From: an uncultured Chloroflexota bacterium | GTDB lineage: Bacteria > Chloroflexota > Limnocylindria > Limnocylindrales > CSP1-4 | Length of the DNA stretch: 37,685 nucleotides | Assembly: GCA_903925955.1 (NCBI GenBank) | Contig: CAIYHO010000196.1 | Location: forward strand, 1 to 37,685 | Direction: 5' to 3' | Part shown: in pieces, positions 15,875-23,827 of the stretch | Layout: each line of letters starts with the position of its first letter | Numbering within the stretch: position 1 is the stretch's first letter | Program-made: the position numbers and the translations under genes | The notes under the pieces: model-generated | Databases searched by the model: none | What the model was told of the DNA's origin: nothing | What the model saw: only the letters and a program-made list of their open reading frames with translations

Positions 15875-16936
15875 ATGGAAAAGTTGTCCGGCTACGCGTT
15901 TGTCGCGGCGATGCTGAGCACCGGCCTCGCCACCATTGCGTATCTCGCCTACGCCATCTCCGGACTGCGCGCCGCACGCATGCAGACCGCGGGCATGCCT
16001 AGCACCACAGGCGCCCTGGGCTTCGTGTCCGGGCCGCGCACCGCCGCCATCGGCCGCTACGCCACCATGCTTGGCTGGATGGCCACGATCTTCCTGCTTG
16101 CGGGGCTCATCTTCCGGTCCATCGTCGCCGGCCGTGGCCCATTCGCGAACATGTACGAGTTCTCGCTTGCGTTCGCGTTTGGCGTGCTCGTCACATACAT
16201 GTTCTTTGAGCGCCGGTACCACCAGCGCATCCTCGCCCTCGTGGCGCTGCCCGTGGCGGGCGCCATGATGGTCTACGCCTTCACGATCCCCGCCACCATT
16301 GAGCCGCTTGTGCCGGCGCTGCAGAACAACCTGCTGCTCACGGTCCACGTCGCGGTCGCGATCGTCGCGTACGGCTCCTTCGCCGTCGCCTTCGCCGCCT
16401 CGCTCCTCTACCTGCTGCAGGGCCGGTGGGCTCTCGTTGCTGCAGGCATGCTGATCGCCGGCATTGTCATGGCGCCGGTTGGCCTAGTCATGGGCGGCAT
16501 CACGGGCCTGCTTGGCGGCCTGCTCGGCGGCGGCGTCGGCGGCGCCATAAGCGGGTACATTGCCCACTGGGCTGGCCTTGGCAAGTCGTTTGAGGGCGAG
16601 GCCTCCGGCCGCTGGGGCCTCCCCAAGCCGCAGGTGCTTGACGAGATTGGCTACCGCGCCGTTGTTGTGGGCTACCCGTTCCTGACGCTCACCATCATCC
16701 TGGGCGCCGTCTGGGCGGACACCGCTTGGGGCACGTACTGGAGCTGGGACCCCAAGGAGACCGCTTCCTTCGTCACCTGGCTGATCTACGGCACCTACCT
16801 CCACGCCCGCGTCGTGCGCGGCTGGCGCGGCGACCGCGCTGCCTGGCTGCTGGTGCTTGGCTTTGTCGCCACGCTCTTCACGTACTTTGGGAACCTGTTC
16901 TTCGGCGGGCTCCACAGCTACTCCGGTCTGGGCTGA
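15875..16936 (+). CDS. ccsA: Cytochrome c haem lyase CcsA/ResC with an extra glycine-rich membrane insert
   Basis: A 353-residue polytopic membrane protein of the CcsA/CcmC/CcmF haem-handling family. The haem-binding WWD-type motif reads WGTYWSWDPKETASFVTW (about 285-302), and conserved His residues occur in LLTVHVAVAIVAYG (His158), at His310 and in LHSYSGLG (His347). Typical homologues pass directly from the LLYLLQ segment to the LDEIGYR segment. Here about 50 residues intervene (183-235), including GGITGLLGGLLGGGVGGAIS, a glycine-zipper-like stretch. CAGGAG precedes ATG 15875, and the gene follows resB by 15 bases. Together with ResB it forms the synthetase that loads haem onto the cytochromes in this window. 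Confidence 0.94.
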   Translation: MEKLSGYAFVAAMLSTGLATIAYLAYAISGLRAARMQTAGMPSTTGALGFVSGPRTAAIGRYATMLGWMATIFLLAGLIFRSIVAGRGPFANMYEFSLAFAFGVLVTYMFFERRYHQRILALVALPVAGAMMVYAFTIPATIEPLVPALQNNLLLTVHVAVAIVAYGSFAVAFAASLLYLLQGRWALVAAGMLIAGIVMAPVGLVMGGITGLLGGLLGGGVGGAISGYIAHWAGLGKSFEGEASGRWGLPKPQVLDEIGYRAVVVGYPFLTLTIILGAVWADTAWGTYWSWDPKETASFVTWLIYGTYLHARVVRGWRGDRAAWLLVLGFVATLFTYFGNLFFGGLHSYSGLG

Positions 16937-16964
16937 TCCGGACCGGACGAAGGGATCTCACGTC

Positions 16965-17561
16965 ATGAACGCAGGCATTCCAGCCAAGGGCGCGCCGGGG
17001 GCCGCAACCCGGTCCCCGGGCCGGCTCCAGACCATTGCGATCCTCGCTGTCACAGCAATCGTCGTCGGCGTTGGGGCCATCGCCTTCGGTGGCGGAGGCA
17101 TCACGACGGACCCCGGCATCACGATGGGCTCCACCGGAACGGCGCCGGCCGTCGGGGGTCGTCTGCCCGACTTTACGGCGCAGTTGCCAGACGGCACGAA
17201 GGTCTCCCTTGCAAGCCTTGCAGGCAAGCCGCTCTGGCTTACCTTTGGCGCTTCGTGGTGCCCGGACTGCCGGTCAGAGGCGCCCGACGTGCAGGCCGTC
17301 TACCAGAAGTACAAGGACCAGGGTCTGCAGTTGGTTGCGATCTTTGAGGAGTCGGGCGCCGACATCACCGCCTACTCGGGTCGTGCGGGGCTCACGTTCC
17401 CCATCCTTGTGGACGAGAATGGCGTGCTGCGGAACGCCTACCGAGCTCTGGGGCTCCCCACTCACTACTTCGTTAGCGCTGACGGCGTCATCCGCGAGGT
17501 GCGGATTGGTGGTATCCATCCTGACGAGATGGACCGAGCCGTGTTGGGTATCCTGAACTGA
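16965..17561 (+). CDS. ResA/TlpA-like membrane-anchored thioredoxin
   Basis: A 198-residue protein with an N-terminal transmembrane anchor (about 21-44) and an AhpC-TSA/redoxin-type thioredoxin fold. The active site is SWCPDC (Cys99, Cys102). The family segment FPILVDENGVLRNAYRALGLPTHYFV follows, with the cis-Pro in GLPTHY. In System II such proteins reduce the CXXCH cysteines of apocytochromes, with electrons from CcdA. AAGGG about 10 bases upstream supports ATG 16965. It sits 28 bases after ccsA and 7 bases before the decaheme gene. The CPDC dipeptide differs from the CEPC of Bacillus ResA, so the redox potential may differ. Confidence 0.93.
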   Translation: MNAGIPAKGAPGAATRSPGRLQTIAILAVTAIVVGVGAIAFGGGGITTDPGITMGSTGTAPAVGGRLPDFTAQLPDGTKVSLASLAGKPLWLTFGASWCPDCRSEAPDVQAVYQKYKDQGLQLVAIFEESGADITAYSGRAGLTFPILVDENGVLRNAYRALGLPTHYFVSADGVIREVRIGGIHPDEMDRAVLGILN

Positions 17562-17568
17562 GGCCACG

Positions 17569-19236
17569 ATGACCGATACCGAGATGCCCGAGGCCCTGCC
17601 CACTGAGGCAGGAGCGTCTCCCGCCGGCGAAGAGCCCCCCGCTCCGCCGGAGTCGGTCGCTGCCGTGGTCCGCCACCGTCACCCGTTCTACCTGCGTGGC
17701 CGTCGGCCGCGCATGCCTCGGTCTCGTCGTGGCCTTGTCGCGCTGCTGATGATCCTTGCGGCCTTTGGCGGCGTGTCCATCTTCACGGGCGTGTCGCTCA
17801 TCCACTGGACGGAGACCGCGGACTTCTGCGGCCGGTGCCACACGATGACACCTGAGCTCCAGGCGTACGAGGCCGGACCCCACCGCGATGTCGCCTGCGC
17901 CGAGTGCCATGTCGAGCCCGGTATCCCCGGCTGGGTGAAGGCCAAGATCAACGGCACCAAGCAGCTGATCGAAGTGGTCTTGGGCACATTCCCCACGCCC
18001 ATTCCGCCGCCTGACCACGCGGACCTCCCGGCTGCATCCGATACCTGCCAGAACTGCCACGACGTGAAGTCTCAGGCGGTGGCCATCCTCAAGACACGGA
18101 CCATGTTCTCGGAGGATCAGACCAATACCCGCCAGTTCGTCGGCCTCCTGGTTCGGCCCGGCGGCGGCGACGTCTTCAGCGTCAACCGCAGCGTCCACTG
18201 GCACGTGCTCCAGGATGTGAGCTACTACGCCAGCGACCCACGCGCCACCAAGATTGACTACGTGCGGGTCACGCAGGCTGACGGCAGCGTTGTGGAGTAC
18301 ATCTCCCAGGACAAGGTCAAGGTTTCGCAGGACGTCCAGCCGGACATTGACGCAATCGTCGCGGCTGACCGCAAAGTCACCATGACCTGCTACGACTGCC
18401 ACAACCGCGCCGGCCACAACATCGCCAACCCGCGGACCGCCATTGATCAGGCGATGTCCACCGGGCAGATCGACGCGAAACTCCCCTTCATCAAGCGCGA
18501 GGCGATGCGGATCCTCTGGTCAAGTTACTCGGATGTGGCTACGGCGGACTTTGAGGCCGACAAACTCCAGGAGTTCTACCAGACCAACTATCCGGGCGTG
18601 GCGGCCTCCTCTATGGACCAGATCCAATCCGCTATCGCGCAGATCAAGGTGTTCTATCGCCTCACTGCAACGCCCCAGATGAAGGTCACGGCCAAGACGT
18701 ATCCCAACCATCTTGGCCATCTGGACTTCCCGGGCTGCTTCCGCTGCCATGACGGCGGCCACAGCAAGGTGGTTGATGGCGTGGCCACCAAGGAGGTCAT
18801 CCCGGCCACCTGTGACACATGCCACACCTTCCCGCAGATTGGCCCGGCCGTCGCCAGCCTCCCGCTTGGAGAGCCGCCGGCCACCCACAAGGACAACATG
18901 TGGGTGTTCAGCCACAAGGGCTTTGCCACCGACGTTGACCCGGGCGGCCAGAGCTGCGGCGAGTGCCATGCACGCGACTACTGCGTGAACTGCCACTCAA
19001 CGGGCGCTGTCACCGTTCAGCACGACGAGATGTCTACCAACCATGCGGCGGTCATCCGGCGCCAGGGCAACAACGCCTGTGCGTACTGCCACCAGCCGGT
19101 CTACTGCGCGCGCTGTCACAAGGAGCCGGTGCTCCCCATCACCGTGCCGTTCCTCCAGGGCAGTGTCGAGGGCCCGGCGACGCCGGCCACGACGGCCCAG
19201 GGGGTCAGCCGCCCGCTTGCGGGGCCGCACTCCTAG
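17569..19236 (+). CDS. Membrane-anchored NapC/NirT-like decaheme cytochrome
   Basis: A 555-residue protein with a long cytoplasmic N-terminus, one transmembrane helix (about 56-77) and ten CXXCH sites. The first three have first Cys at 87, 110 and 160; the others are CYDCH, CFRCH, CDTCH, CGECH, CVNCH, CAYCH and CARCH. The start of the haem region (DFCGRCHTMTPELQAYEAGP, then CAECHVEPG) matches NapC/NirT quinol dehydrogenases. The C-terminal half is a longer multihaem domain, so the gene is a fusion or extension of that family. Such proteins take electrons from menaquinol and pass them outward. It is the last gene of the maturation operon, and a strong hairpin at 19289 follows. A nitrite or nitrate reductase partner is not present here. 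Confidence 0.94.
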   Translation: MTDTEMPEALPTEAGASPAGEEPPAPPESVAAVVRHRHPFYLRGRRPRMPRSRRGLVALLMILAAFGGVSIFTGVSLIHWTETADFCGRCHTMTPELQAYEAGPHRDVACAECHVEPGIPGWVKAKINGTKQLIEVVLGTFPTPIPPPDHADLPAASDTCQNCHDVKSQAVAILKTRTMFSEDQTNTRQFVGLLVRPGGGDVFSVNRSVHWHVLQDVSYYASDPRATKIDYVRVTQADGSVVEYISQDKVKVSQDVQPDIDAIVAADRKVTMTCYDCHNRAGHNIANPRTAIDQAMSTGQIDAKLPFIKREAMRILWSSYSDVATADFEADKLQEFYQTNYPGVAASSMDQIQSAIAQIKVFYRLTATPQMKVTAKTYPNHLGHLDFPGCFRCHDGGHSKVVDGVATKEVIPATCDTCHTFPQIGPAVASLPLGEPPATHKDNMWVFSHKGFATDVDPGGQSCGECHARDYCVNCHSTGAVTVQHDEMSTNHAAVIRRQGNNACAYCHQPVYCARCHKEPVLPITVPFLQGSVEGPATPATTAQGVSRPLAGPHS

Positions 19237-19288
19237 GCTTTCGGCGCGGCTGGGCACGCCGCCTGCCGCAACTTCCCGAGTTACACGC

Positions 19289-19313
19289 AAGGCCCGCGCA
19301 TCGCGCGGGCCTT
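19289..19313 (+). terminator. Strong hairpin after the decaheme gene
   Basis: AAGGCCCGCGC (19289-19299) pairs perfectly with GCGCGGGCCTT (19303-19313) around a 3-base loop ATC. It is an 11-bp GC-rich stem 52 bases after the stop. Each arm ends in two A or T bases, so it could act on either strand, but the following T tract is minimal. Confidence 0.75.
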
Positions 19314-19368
19314 CGCATGTCCCGCGCGATCGGCCCGGCCGCGGTCCGGTTTGCCCGGGTTGCCGGGC

Positions 19369-19518
19369 TGGCTCACCCCATGAGTCATCAAGCGCACGGG
19401 CTCACTGGGTGAGCCATCTAGAGCTGGGCGGGAGCCTCGAAGGGCTCCTCGTGCACCGCCTGACCCACGCGGTGAGCCAAACGTGCCGGCGTGCGCGCGA
19501 TGACTCGCCGGGTGAGCC
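19369..19518 (+). promoter_or_regulatory. Cluster of four TGRCYCAC-NNN-GTGAGCCA-like dyads
   Basis: Site 1 is TGGCTCA-CCCCA-TGAGTCA (19369-19387). Site 2 is GGCTCAC-TGG-GTGAGCC (19399-19415), a perfect dyad. Site 3 is TGACCCAC-GCG-GTGAGCCA (19461-19479). Site 4 is TGACTCGC-CGG-GTGAGCC (19501-19518). The right arm is nearly constant and three sites share a 3-base spacer. This looks like an operator array for a dimeric regulator of the operon beginning at 19712. Confidence 0.55.
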
Positions 19519-19711
19519 TGCCAGCCCGGCGCCGGGCCAGATCTGGGCCCATGTGGGCCTCACGCCCCCGGCTTTGGGCGAAGTAGAGGTCCAAATGGCC
19601 CCTTTGGCCCCGGCATATGCCGTTTCTGTACCGGTCCATAGGTGTTGGTCCAGACGTGCCGAACGGACAATCGTGACTGAGGTGGGGATGCCTTGATGTG
19701 CGGAGGAGGGT

Positions 19712-20272
19712 ATGGGAGCCGAGGGAGCGACCGGACCTGACGTTGCGACTGAAGTTGCAGCTGGTTCTGGGATTCAGGTTGAGCCGGTATCGCCGGCCGC
19801 CACAGACACAGACGCCAGCGACGCCGGCGCGTCGGCTGTGCACCCTTCCGGCCGTCGCCGGTTTCTCCGTTGGCTCGGCGGTCTGACAGTCGTCTCCACC
19901 GCGGCAATGATCATCACGCCGATTGTCGGGTTCCTGATCCCGGCAGCGGGCGCCAGCCAGGGCGCCGGCGGCAAGGTGCTTGTGGGCACCACCGCGGCCA
20001 TCCCGCCCGGCGGCGGCAAGGTTGTCGCGATGGGCAGCAAGCCCGTGATCGTTGTGGCAGACGGGGGCGGCTACAAGGCGTTCTCGGCAATCTGCACCCA
20101 CCTCGGCTGCGTGGTCCTGTGGAACGACCTCAAGGGCATCATTGAGTGCCCCTGCCATGGCGGCGAGTTCAACCCCGCCACCGGCGCCGTCGTTGCCGGT
20201 CCGCCTCCCGCCCCGCTTGCGCCCATCACGGTCTCGGTCGAGGGCGACCAGATCTTCCTGACGGAGGCTTAG
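19712..20272 (+). CDS. Rieske iron-sulfur subunit of the cytochrome b complex
   Basis: A 186-residue Rieske protein. A long Asp/Ala-rich N-terminus leads to a twin-arginine motif SGRRRFLRW (Arg48-50) and a transmembrane anchor (about 54-77). The cluster motifs are CTHLGC (Cys128, His130, Cys133) and CPCHGG (Cys146, Cys148, His149). The Pro loop reads GPPPAP. GGAGGAGG just upstream fixes ATG 19712. It ends 2 bases before the cytochrome b gene and is its partner in a bc-type quinol oxidoreductase. The Rieske cluster takes the first electron of quinol and passes it to the extracytoplasmic cytochrome, here probably the decaheme at 21386. Confidence 0.95.
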   Translation: MGAEGATGPDVATEVAAGSGIQVEPVSPAATDTDASDAGASAVHPSGRRRFLRWLGGLTVVSTAAMIITPIVGFLIPAAGASQGAGGKVLVGTTAAIPPGGGKVVAMGSKPVIVVADGGGYKAFSAICTHLGCVVLWNDLKGIIECPCHGGEFNPATGAVVAGPPPAPLAPITVSVEGDQIFLTEA

Positions 20273-20274
20273 AG

Positions 20275-21357
20275 ATGGCCGCGACACCTTCAACGGGCAA
20301 CAAGCCCGGCGGCGTGATCGGCTGGATCGAGGAGCGCTCCGGCATCAGCGCCGTTGTCAACGCGGGACTGCACGTCCGCATCCCGATGTCCGCCAACACG
20401 ATGTACTTCGGCGGCATCGCGCTGTTCCTGTTCATGATCCAGGCGGTCACGGGAACGCTGCTCTCGCTCTACTACAAGGGCACGCCAGAGGCTGCCTACA
20501 AGAGCGTGCAGTACCTCACCAGTGACGTGAGCTTCGGGTGGCTTATCCGGAGCATCCACCACTGGGGCGCAAACCTCATGATCCTGTTTGTTGCCCTGCA
20601 CCTGCTCCGGGTGTTCTTCCAGGGGGCCTTCAAGTTCCCGCGGGAACTGACGTGGGTCTTCGGCTGCCTGCTGTTCATGGTCACCCTTGGCTTTGGCTTC
20701 ACCGGCTACCTGCTCCCCTGGGACCAGCGGGCCTACTGGGCCACGGTCGTCGGCACCGATATCGCGGGCGGCGTACCTGTGGTGGGCGAGACGCTGCGGC
20801 TCCTGCTGCTGGGCGGCTCGGACATCACCGGGGACACCATGAGCCGGTTCTTCGGGATCCACGTCCTGGTGCTCCCGCTTGCGCTGGCCGGCCTGCTTGC
20901 CGTTCACCTCATCCTTGTGCATCAGCTTGGCCTGGCAAACCCCAAGAAGATGTCCCCGCGTCCGCCTGCCAAGAACGATCCCAACGAGCCGCTGCGGCCG
21001 TTCTTCCCCCATTACGTCATCGACGAGATGGTGGCCTGGTACATCATCCTCGCGGTCCTGGTGGTGCTCTCGTCAATCTGGCCAGCCGGCCTTGAGGAGC
21101 CAGCCAACCCAATCCTGACGCCCATGCACGTGAAGCCAGAGTGGTACTACCTCGCGGTCTACCAGTTGCTCAAGCTGATCCCCATCAAGATCATCGGGAT
21201 CCTGACTCCAATCATCGGGATCGGCCTGCTTGTCATCTGGCCATTCTTGGACAGAAGCCCAGAGGTGCTGATGCGGCGGCGCAAGTTCGCTGTCGGCGGC
21301 GCCACCCTGATTGTCATCGCCATGATTGGACTCACGGTGTACGGCTATGTCAGCTGA
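20275..21357 (+). CDS. Fused cytochrome b subunit (b6 plus subunit IV) of a bc complex
   Basis: A 360-residue polytopic protein with about seven transmembrane helices. The haem ligands appear as His95/His109 and His196/His211. The second pair is 15 apart, the spacing of b6-type proteins rather than the 14 of mitochondrial cytochrome b. The quinol-site motif PEWY is present at 288-291, and GFTGYLLPWDQRAYWATVVG lies in the Qo region. The N-terminal part covers b6 and the C-terminal part covers subunit IV in one chain, but with a short C-terminus. GGAGG 7 bases upstream fixes ATG 20275. It oxidises menaquinol or a similar quinol at the outer face and recycles electrons through haems bL and bH. 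No photosynthesis gene is near, so a respiratory role is expected. Confidence 0.96.
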   Translation: MAATPSTGNKPGGVIGWIEERSGISAVVNAGLHVRIPMSANTMYFGGIALFLFMIQAVTGTLLSLYYKGTPEAAYKSVQYLTSDVSFGWLIRSIHHWGANLMILFVALHLLRVFFQGAFKFPRELTWVFGCLLFMVTLGFGFTGYLLPWDQRAYWATVVGTDIAGGVPVVGETLRLLLLGGSDITGDTMSRFFGIHVLVLPLALAGLLAVHLILVHQLGLANPKKMSPRPPAKNDPNEPLRPFFPHYVIDEMVAWYIILAVLVVLSSIWPAGLEEPANPILTPMHVKPEWYYLAVYQLLKLIPIKIIGILTPIIGIGLLVIWPFLDRSPEVLMRRRKFAVGGATLIVIAMIGLTVYGYVS

Positions 21358-21385
21358 TCCGGCCGCCACGCGGGAGCCCCGCCAC

Positions 21386-22909
21386 ATGACCCCCTTCACT
21401 CGGATTGTTCGCCTGGCCGTCGCCCTCGGTGCGGTCACGGTTCTCACCTTCGCCGTCGCCGGCGTCGCCAGCAGCGCGGATCCGTCCCCGTCGGCGGCAG
21501 CGTCGTCGGCCACGCCCGGCTGGACGCCAAACTGGAGCCCGGGGACTGAGACGTTCAACCCGCTCCTGATCCCGTCACCGGACCCAACACCCGGACCGCT
21601 TGCCTCCACCCCGCCCGTCCCGTCGCCCATCGCGCATCCGGACGGCAAGGGCAAGAACAGCTGCTACGACTGCCACAGCGCGGTCAACGACAAGCAGGCG
21701 TCCATCGCAACTGACTGGAACACGAGCGCCCATGAGGGTGCTGGGGTTGGTTGCGCAGACTGCCATGGCGGCGATCCGTCATCGGACCAGATCACTGTTG
21801 CCATGGATCCCGAGCGCGGGTTCGTTGGCAAGCCAAGCCGCATCCAGACCGTTGGCCTGTGCGGCAGCTGCCACTCCGACCCCAACCGGATGAAGCCGTA
21901 CAACCTGGACACGGACCAGTACGCCAAGTACTTCACCAGCGTCCACGGCCAGCAGCTGCTGACCGGCAACGACGAGCGCGTGGCCATCTGCACGGACTGC
22001 CACGGCGTCCACAACATCAAGAAGACCACTGACCCCACGGCCGCGGTCTTCCCGCTCAACGTGCCGGAACTCTGCTCCAGCTGCCACGCGGACGCCAAGC
22101 GCATGGAGCCGTACGGCATCCCCACCGATCAGTTCGACACCTACAAGCTGAGCGTCCACGGCGTGGCGCTTCTCACCAACAAGGACACGCGCGCCCCGTC
22201 CTGCGCCTCCTGCCACGGCTCCCATGACGCCCAGCCGCCAACGTCGGCGACGGTTGTCGAGGTCTGCGGCAAGTGCCACACGGCAACGCAGAAGCTCTAC
22301 GAGGAAAGCCGCCACAGCCAGCTGCCGGCGGCCGCCCCCAAGTGCTGGACCTGCCATGGAACGCATGACGTTCAGCAGCCCAGCTCCGCGCTCTTCTTCC
22401 ACCCAGTCACGCCCAACTACACCTGCAATACCTGTCACGACCTGCAGAGCCACCAGCTTCGTCTGGAGATGGTGCGCTTTGGCAATGCCGAGGACCGGCG
22501 GTGCGACACCTGCCACCACCCGGACTCGGACATTTACTCGCAGATCACTGGCATCGCATCCGCGATCACCGGAGCCGAGACGGCCTACGAGGAAGCCGCG
22601 GCCAAGATCGAGGAGGCGTCTAGCCTGGGGATGATCACCTCGGACTCGGAGCTCACCCTTGCGGGAGCAAAGACAAGCCTGATCCAGGCCCAGGCGGCCG
22701 TACACACCACAAAGCTCGCCGTTGTGGCGCAGCTCTCGGGTGATGCCAAGACGAAGGCCGGCGACGCGATGGCGGAGGCCATTGCAAAGGTTGACCAGAG
22801 CAACTTCCGGCGCATCGCGATGGTCGCCGTGCTGGTGCTGATCCTGGTTGTCGTCGGGTTCCTGATCTACATCAAGGCCCGCCTTGACCGAGAGCTCGAG
22901 GAGCACTGA
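21386..22909 (+). CDS. Decaheme cytochrome subunit with C-terminal membrane anchor
   Basis: A 507-residue protein with a signal peptide (1-30), a Pro/Ser-rich spacer and ten CXXCH sites (CYDCH, CADCH, CGSCH, CTDCH, CSSCH, CASCH, CGKCH, CWTCH, CNTCH, CDTCH). A helical segment (about 390-470) and a C-terminal transmembrane helix (about 477-497) follow, with a charged ARLDRELEEH tail. CHGVHNI and CHGSHDAQPP resemble tetrahaem cytochrome c3/NrfB-type domains. GGGAG 9 bases before ATG 21386 supports that start; ATG 21347 overlapping the cytochrome b stop is an alternative. Its place after Rieske and cytochrome b is where c1 or f would be encoded, so it is probably the complex's electron exit. The anchor places the haems outside the membrane. 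Confidence 0.94.
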   Translation: MTPFTRIVRLAVALGAVTVLTFAVAGVASSADPSPSAAASSATPGWTPNWSPGTETFNPLLIPSPDPTPGPLASTPPVPSPIAHPDGKGKNSCYDCHSAVNDKQASIATDWNTSAHEGAGVGCADCHGGDPSSDQITVAMDPERGFVGKPSRIQTVGLCGSCHSDPNRMKPYNLDTDQYAKYFTSVHGQQLLTGNDERVAICTDCHGVHNIKKTTDPTAAVFPLNVPELCSSCHADAKRMEPYGIPTDQFDTYKLSVHGVALLTNKDTRAPSCASCHGSHDAQPPTSATVVEVCGKCHTATQKLYEESRHSQLPAAAPKCWTCHGTHDVQQPSSALFFHPVTPNYTCNTCHDLQSHQLRLEMVRFGNAEDRRCDTCHHPDSDIYSQITGIASAITGAETAYEEAAAKIEEASSLGMITSDSELTLAGAKTSLIQAQAAVHTTKLAVVAQLSGDAKTKAGDAMAEAIAKVDQSNFRRIAMVAVLVLILVVVGFLIYIKARLDRELEEH

Positions 22910-22927
22910 GTCACGGAGTAACCAAAT

Positions 22928-22943
22928 GGCGGGACTGCCCGCC
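22928..22943 (-). terminator. Terminator for fdhD in the convergent gap
   Basis: GGCGGG and CCCGCC around a 4-base loop form a 6-bp stem between the convergent decaheme and fdhD genes. Read on the minus strand it is followed by ATTTGGTT, so it suits termination of fdhD. It may also stop plus-strand transcripts. Confidence 0.6.
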
Positions 22944-22960
22944 TAGACCCTGAACTTGGC

Positions 22961-23827
22961 CTACGCCCGCCCCACCGCAACCCGGTCAGGGCGGGCGTAG
23001 ACGTTGAAGCCGTCTCCGCGCAGGAACCCAACCAGCGTCACGCCCAGTTCCTCGGCCGCCTGGACCGCGAGGTCGCTGGGGGCGGACACGGCAGCAAGGA
23101 TGGGCGCACCCGCCACGGCCGCCTTCTGGACCAGCTCAAAGCCAACGCGGCCGCTCAGCAGGATGATCCGCCCGTGCAGCGGCAGGGCGCCCGCAAGCAG
23201 CTGGCTGCCAATGAGCTTGTCCAGCGCGTTGTGGCGGCCGATGTCCTCGCGGACCACGACCACGCGCCCATCTGCGTCAAACAGGCCAGCTGCGTGGAGA
23301 CCGCCGGTGGCGTCGAAGACAGCCTGTGCCTCCCGTAGCCGGGCGGGGAGCGCCAGGAGCACCGCCGGATTGACCACCGGCCCGTCCGGGATGGGCGCTG
23401 AGCGGACGTGGACCTCGTCAAGCGCCGCCTTGCCGCAGATGCCGCAGGACGCGGTTGCGGCGAAGTGGCGCTGCGCAACCAGCGACGTGTCGAAGGGGCG
23501 CGTCAGGCGGACGGTGATCTCGTCGTCTGGGCGCGAGACGCGGGCCGGGTCCCCGGTCTCGATGCCGGCCACCTCTTCGCGCGACGCCAGCAGCCCCTCG
23601 CTGTGGAGGAAGCCCACGGCAAGCTCCGCCTCGTTGCCGGGCGTGCGCATGGTGATGGCCACGTCCACGGGGAGCTGCCCGGGTCCGGCGACGCGGATGG
23701 CCATGGGCTCCTCGCCCGCCAACCGGTCGTCGCGCCGCTCCACACTGGCCCCGCGCACGGCAGTCACCCGGACGGTCGTGGCGCGCCGCTCCAGGACCGG
23801 CTCGTCGCGTTGATCGCGTTCGCTCAT
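22961..23827 (-). CDS. fdhD: Formate dehydrogenase sulfurtransferase FdhD
   Basis: A 288-residue protein of the FdhD family, which takes sulfur from a cysteine desulfurase and inserts it into the molybdenum or tungsten bis-MGD cofactor of formate dehydrogenases. The catalytic loop reads ASCGICGKAAL with Cys128 and Cys131. Further family segments are EDIGRHNALDKLIG, then LSGRVGFELVQKA and GAPILAAVSAPSDLAVQ. The length is normal. The ATG overlaps the stop of the upstream decarboxylase-like gene by 4 bases. No formate dehydrogenase subunit is in the window, so its client lies elsewhere in the genome. Confidence 0.95.
   Translation of the reverse strand: MSERDQRDEPVLERRATTVRVTAVRGASVERRDDRLAGEEPMAIRVAGPGQLPVDVAITMRTPGNEAELAVGFLHSEGLLASREEVAGIETGDPARVSRPDDEITVRLTRPFDTSLVAQRHFAATASCGICGKAALDEVHVRSAPIPDGPVVNPAVLLALPARLREAQAVFDATGGLHAAGLFDADGRVVVVREDIGRHNALDKLIGSQLLAGALPLHGRIILLSGRVGFELVQKAAVAGAPILAAVSAPSDLAVQAAEELGVTLVGFLRGDGFNVYARPDRVAVGRA

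Larger units (their letters stand above)
19237..19711. other. Regulatory intergenic region before the Rieske/cytochrome b operon
   Basis: This 475-base gap contains no credible gene. It holds the hairpin at 19289-19313, four TGAGCC-type dyads (19369-19518), an inverted pair CCAAA/TTTGG (19591-19607), the perfect palindrome CGGCATATGCCG (19611-19622) and CTGTACCG (19626-19633), which resembles the motif at 68-77. GGAGGAGG sits just before ATG 19712. The density of symmetric elements makes it the most promoter-like region of the window. Confidence 0.7.

Noticed and set aside
17569-19236. Nitrite reductase (NrfH) or nitrate reductase (NapC) subunit
   Set aside because: The N-terminal haem pattern fits the family, but the chain is far longer with ten haems and no NrfA or NapA gene is present.
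20275-21357. Photosynthetic b6f complex
   Set aside because: Despite b6-type haem spacing there is no petA-like cytochrome f, plastocyanin set or photosystem gene, and the third subunit is a decahaem protein.
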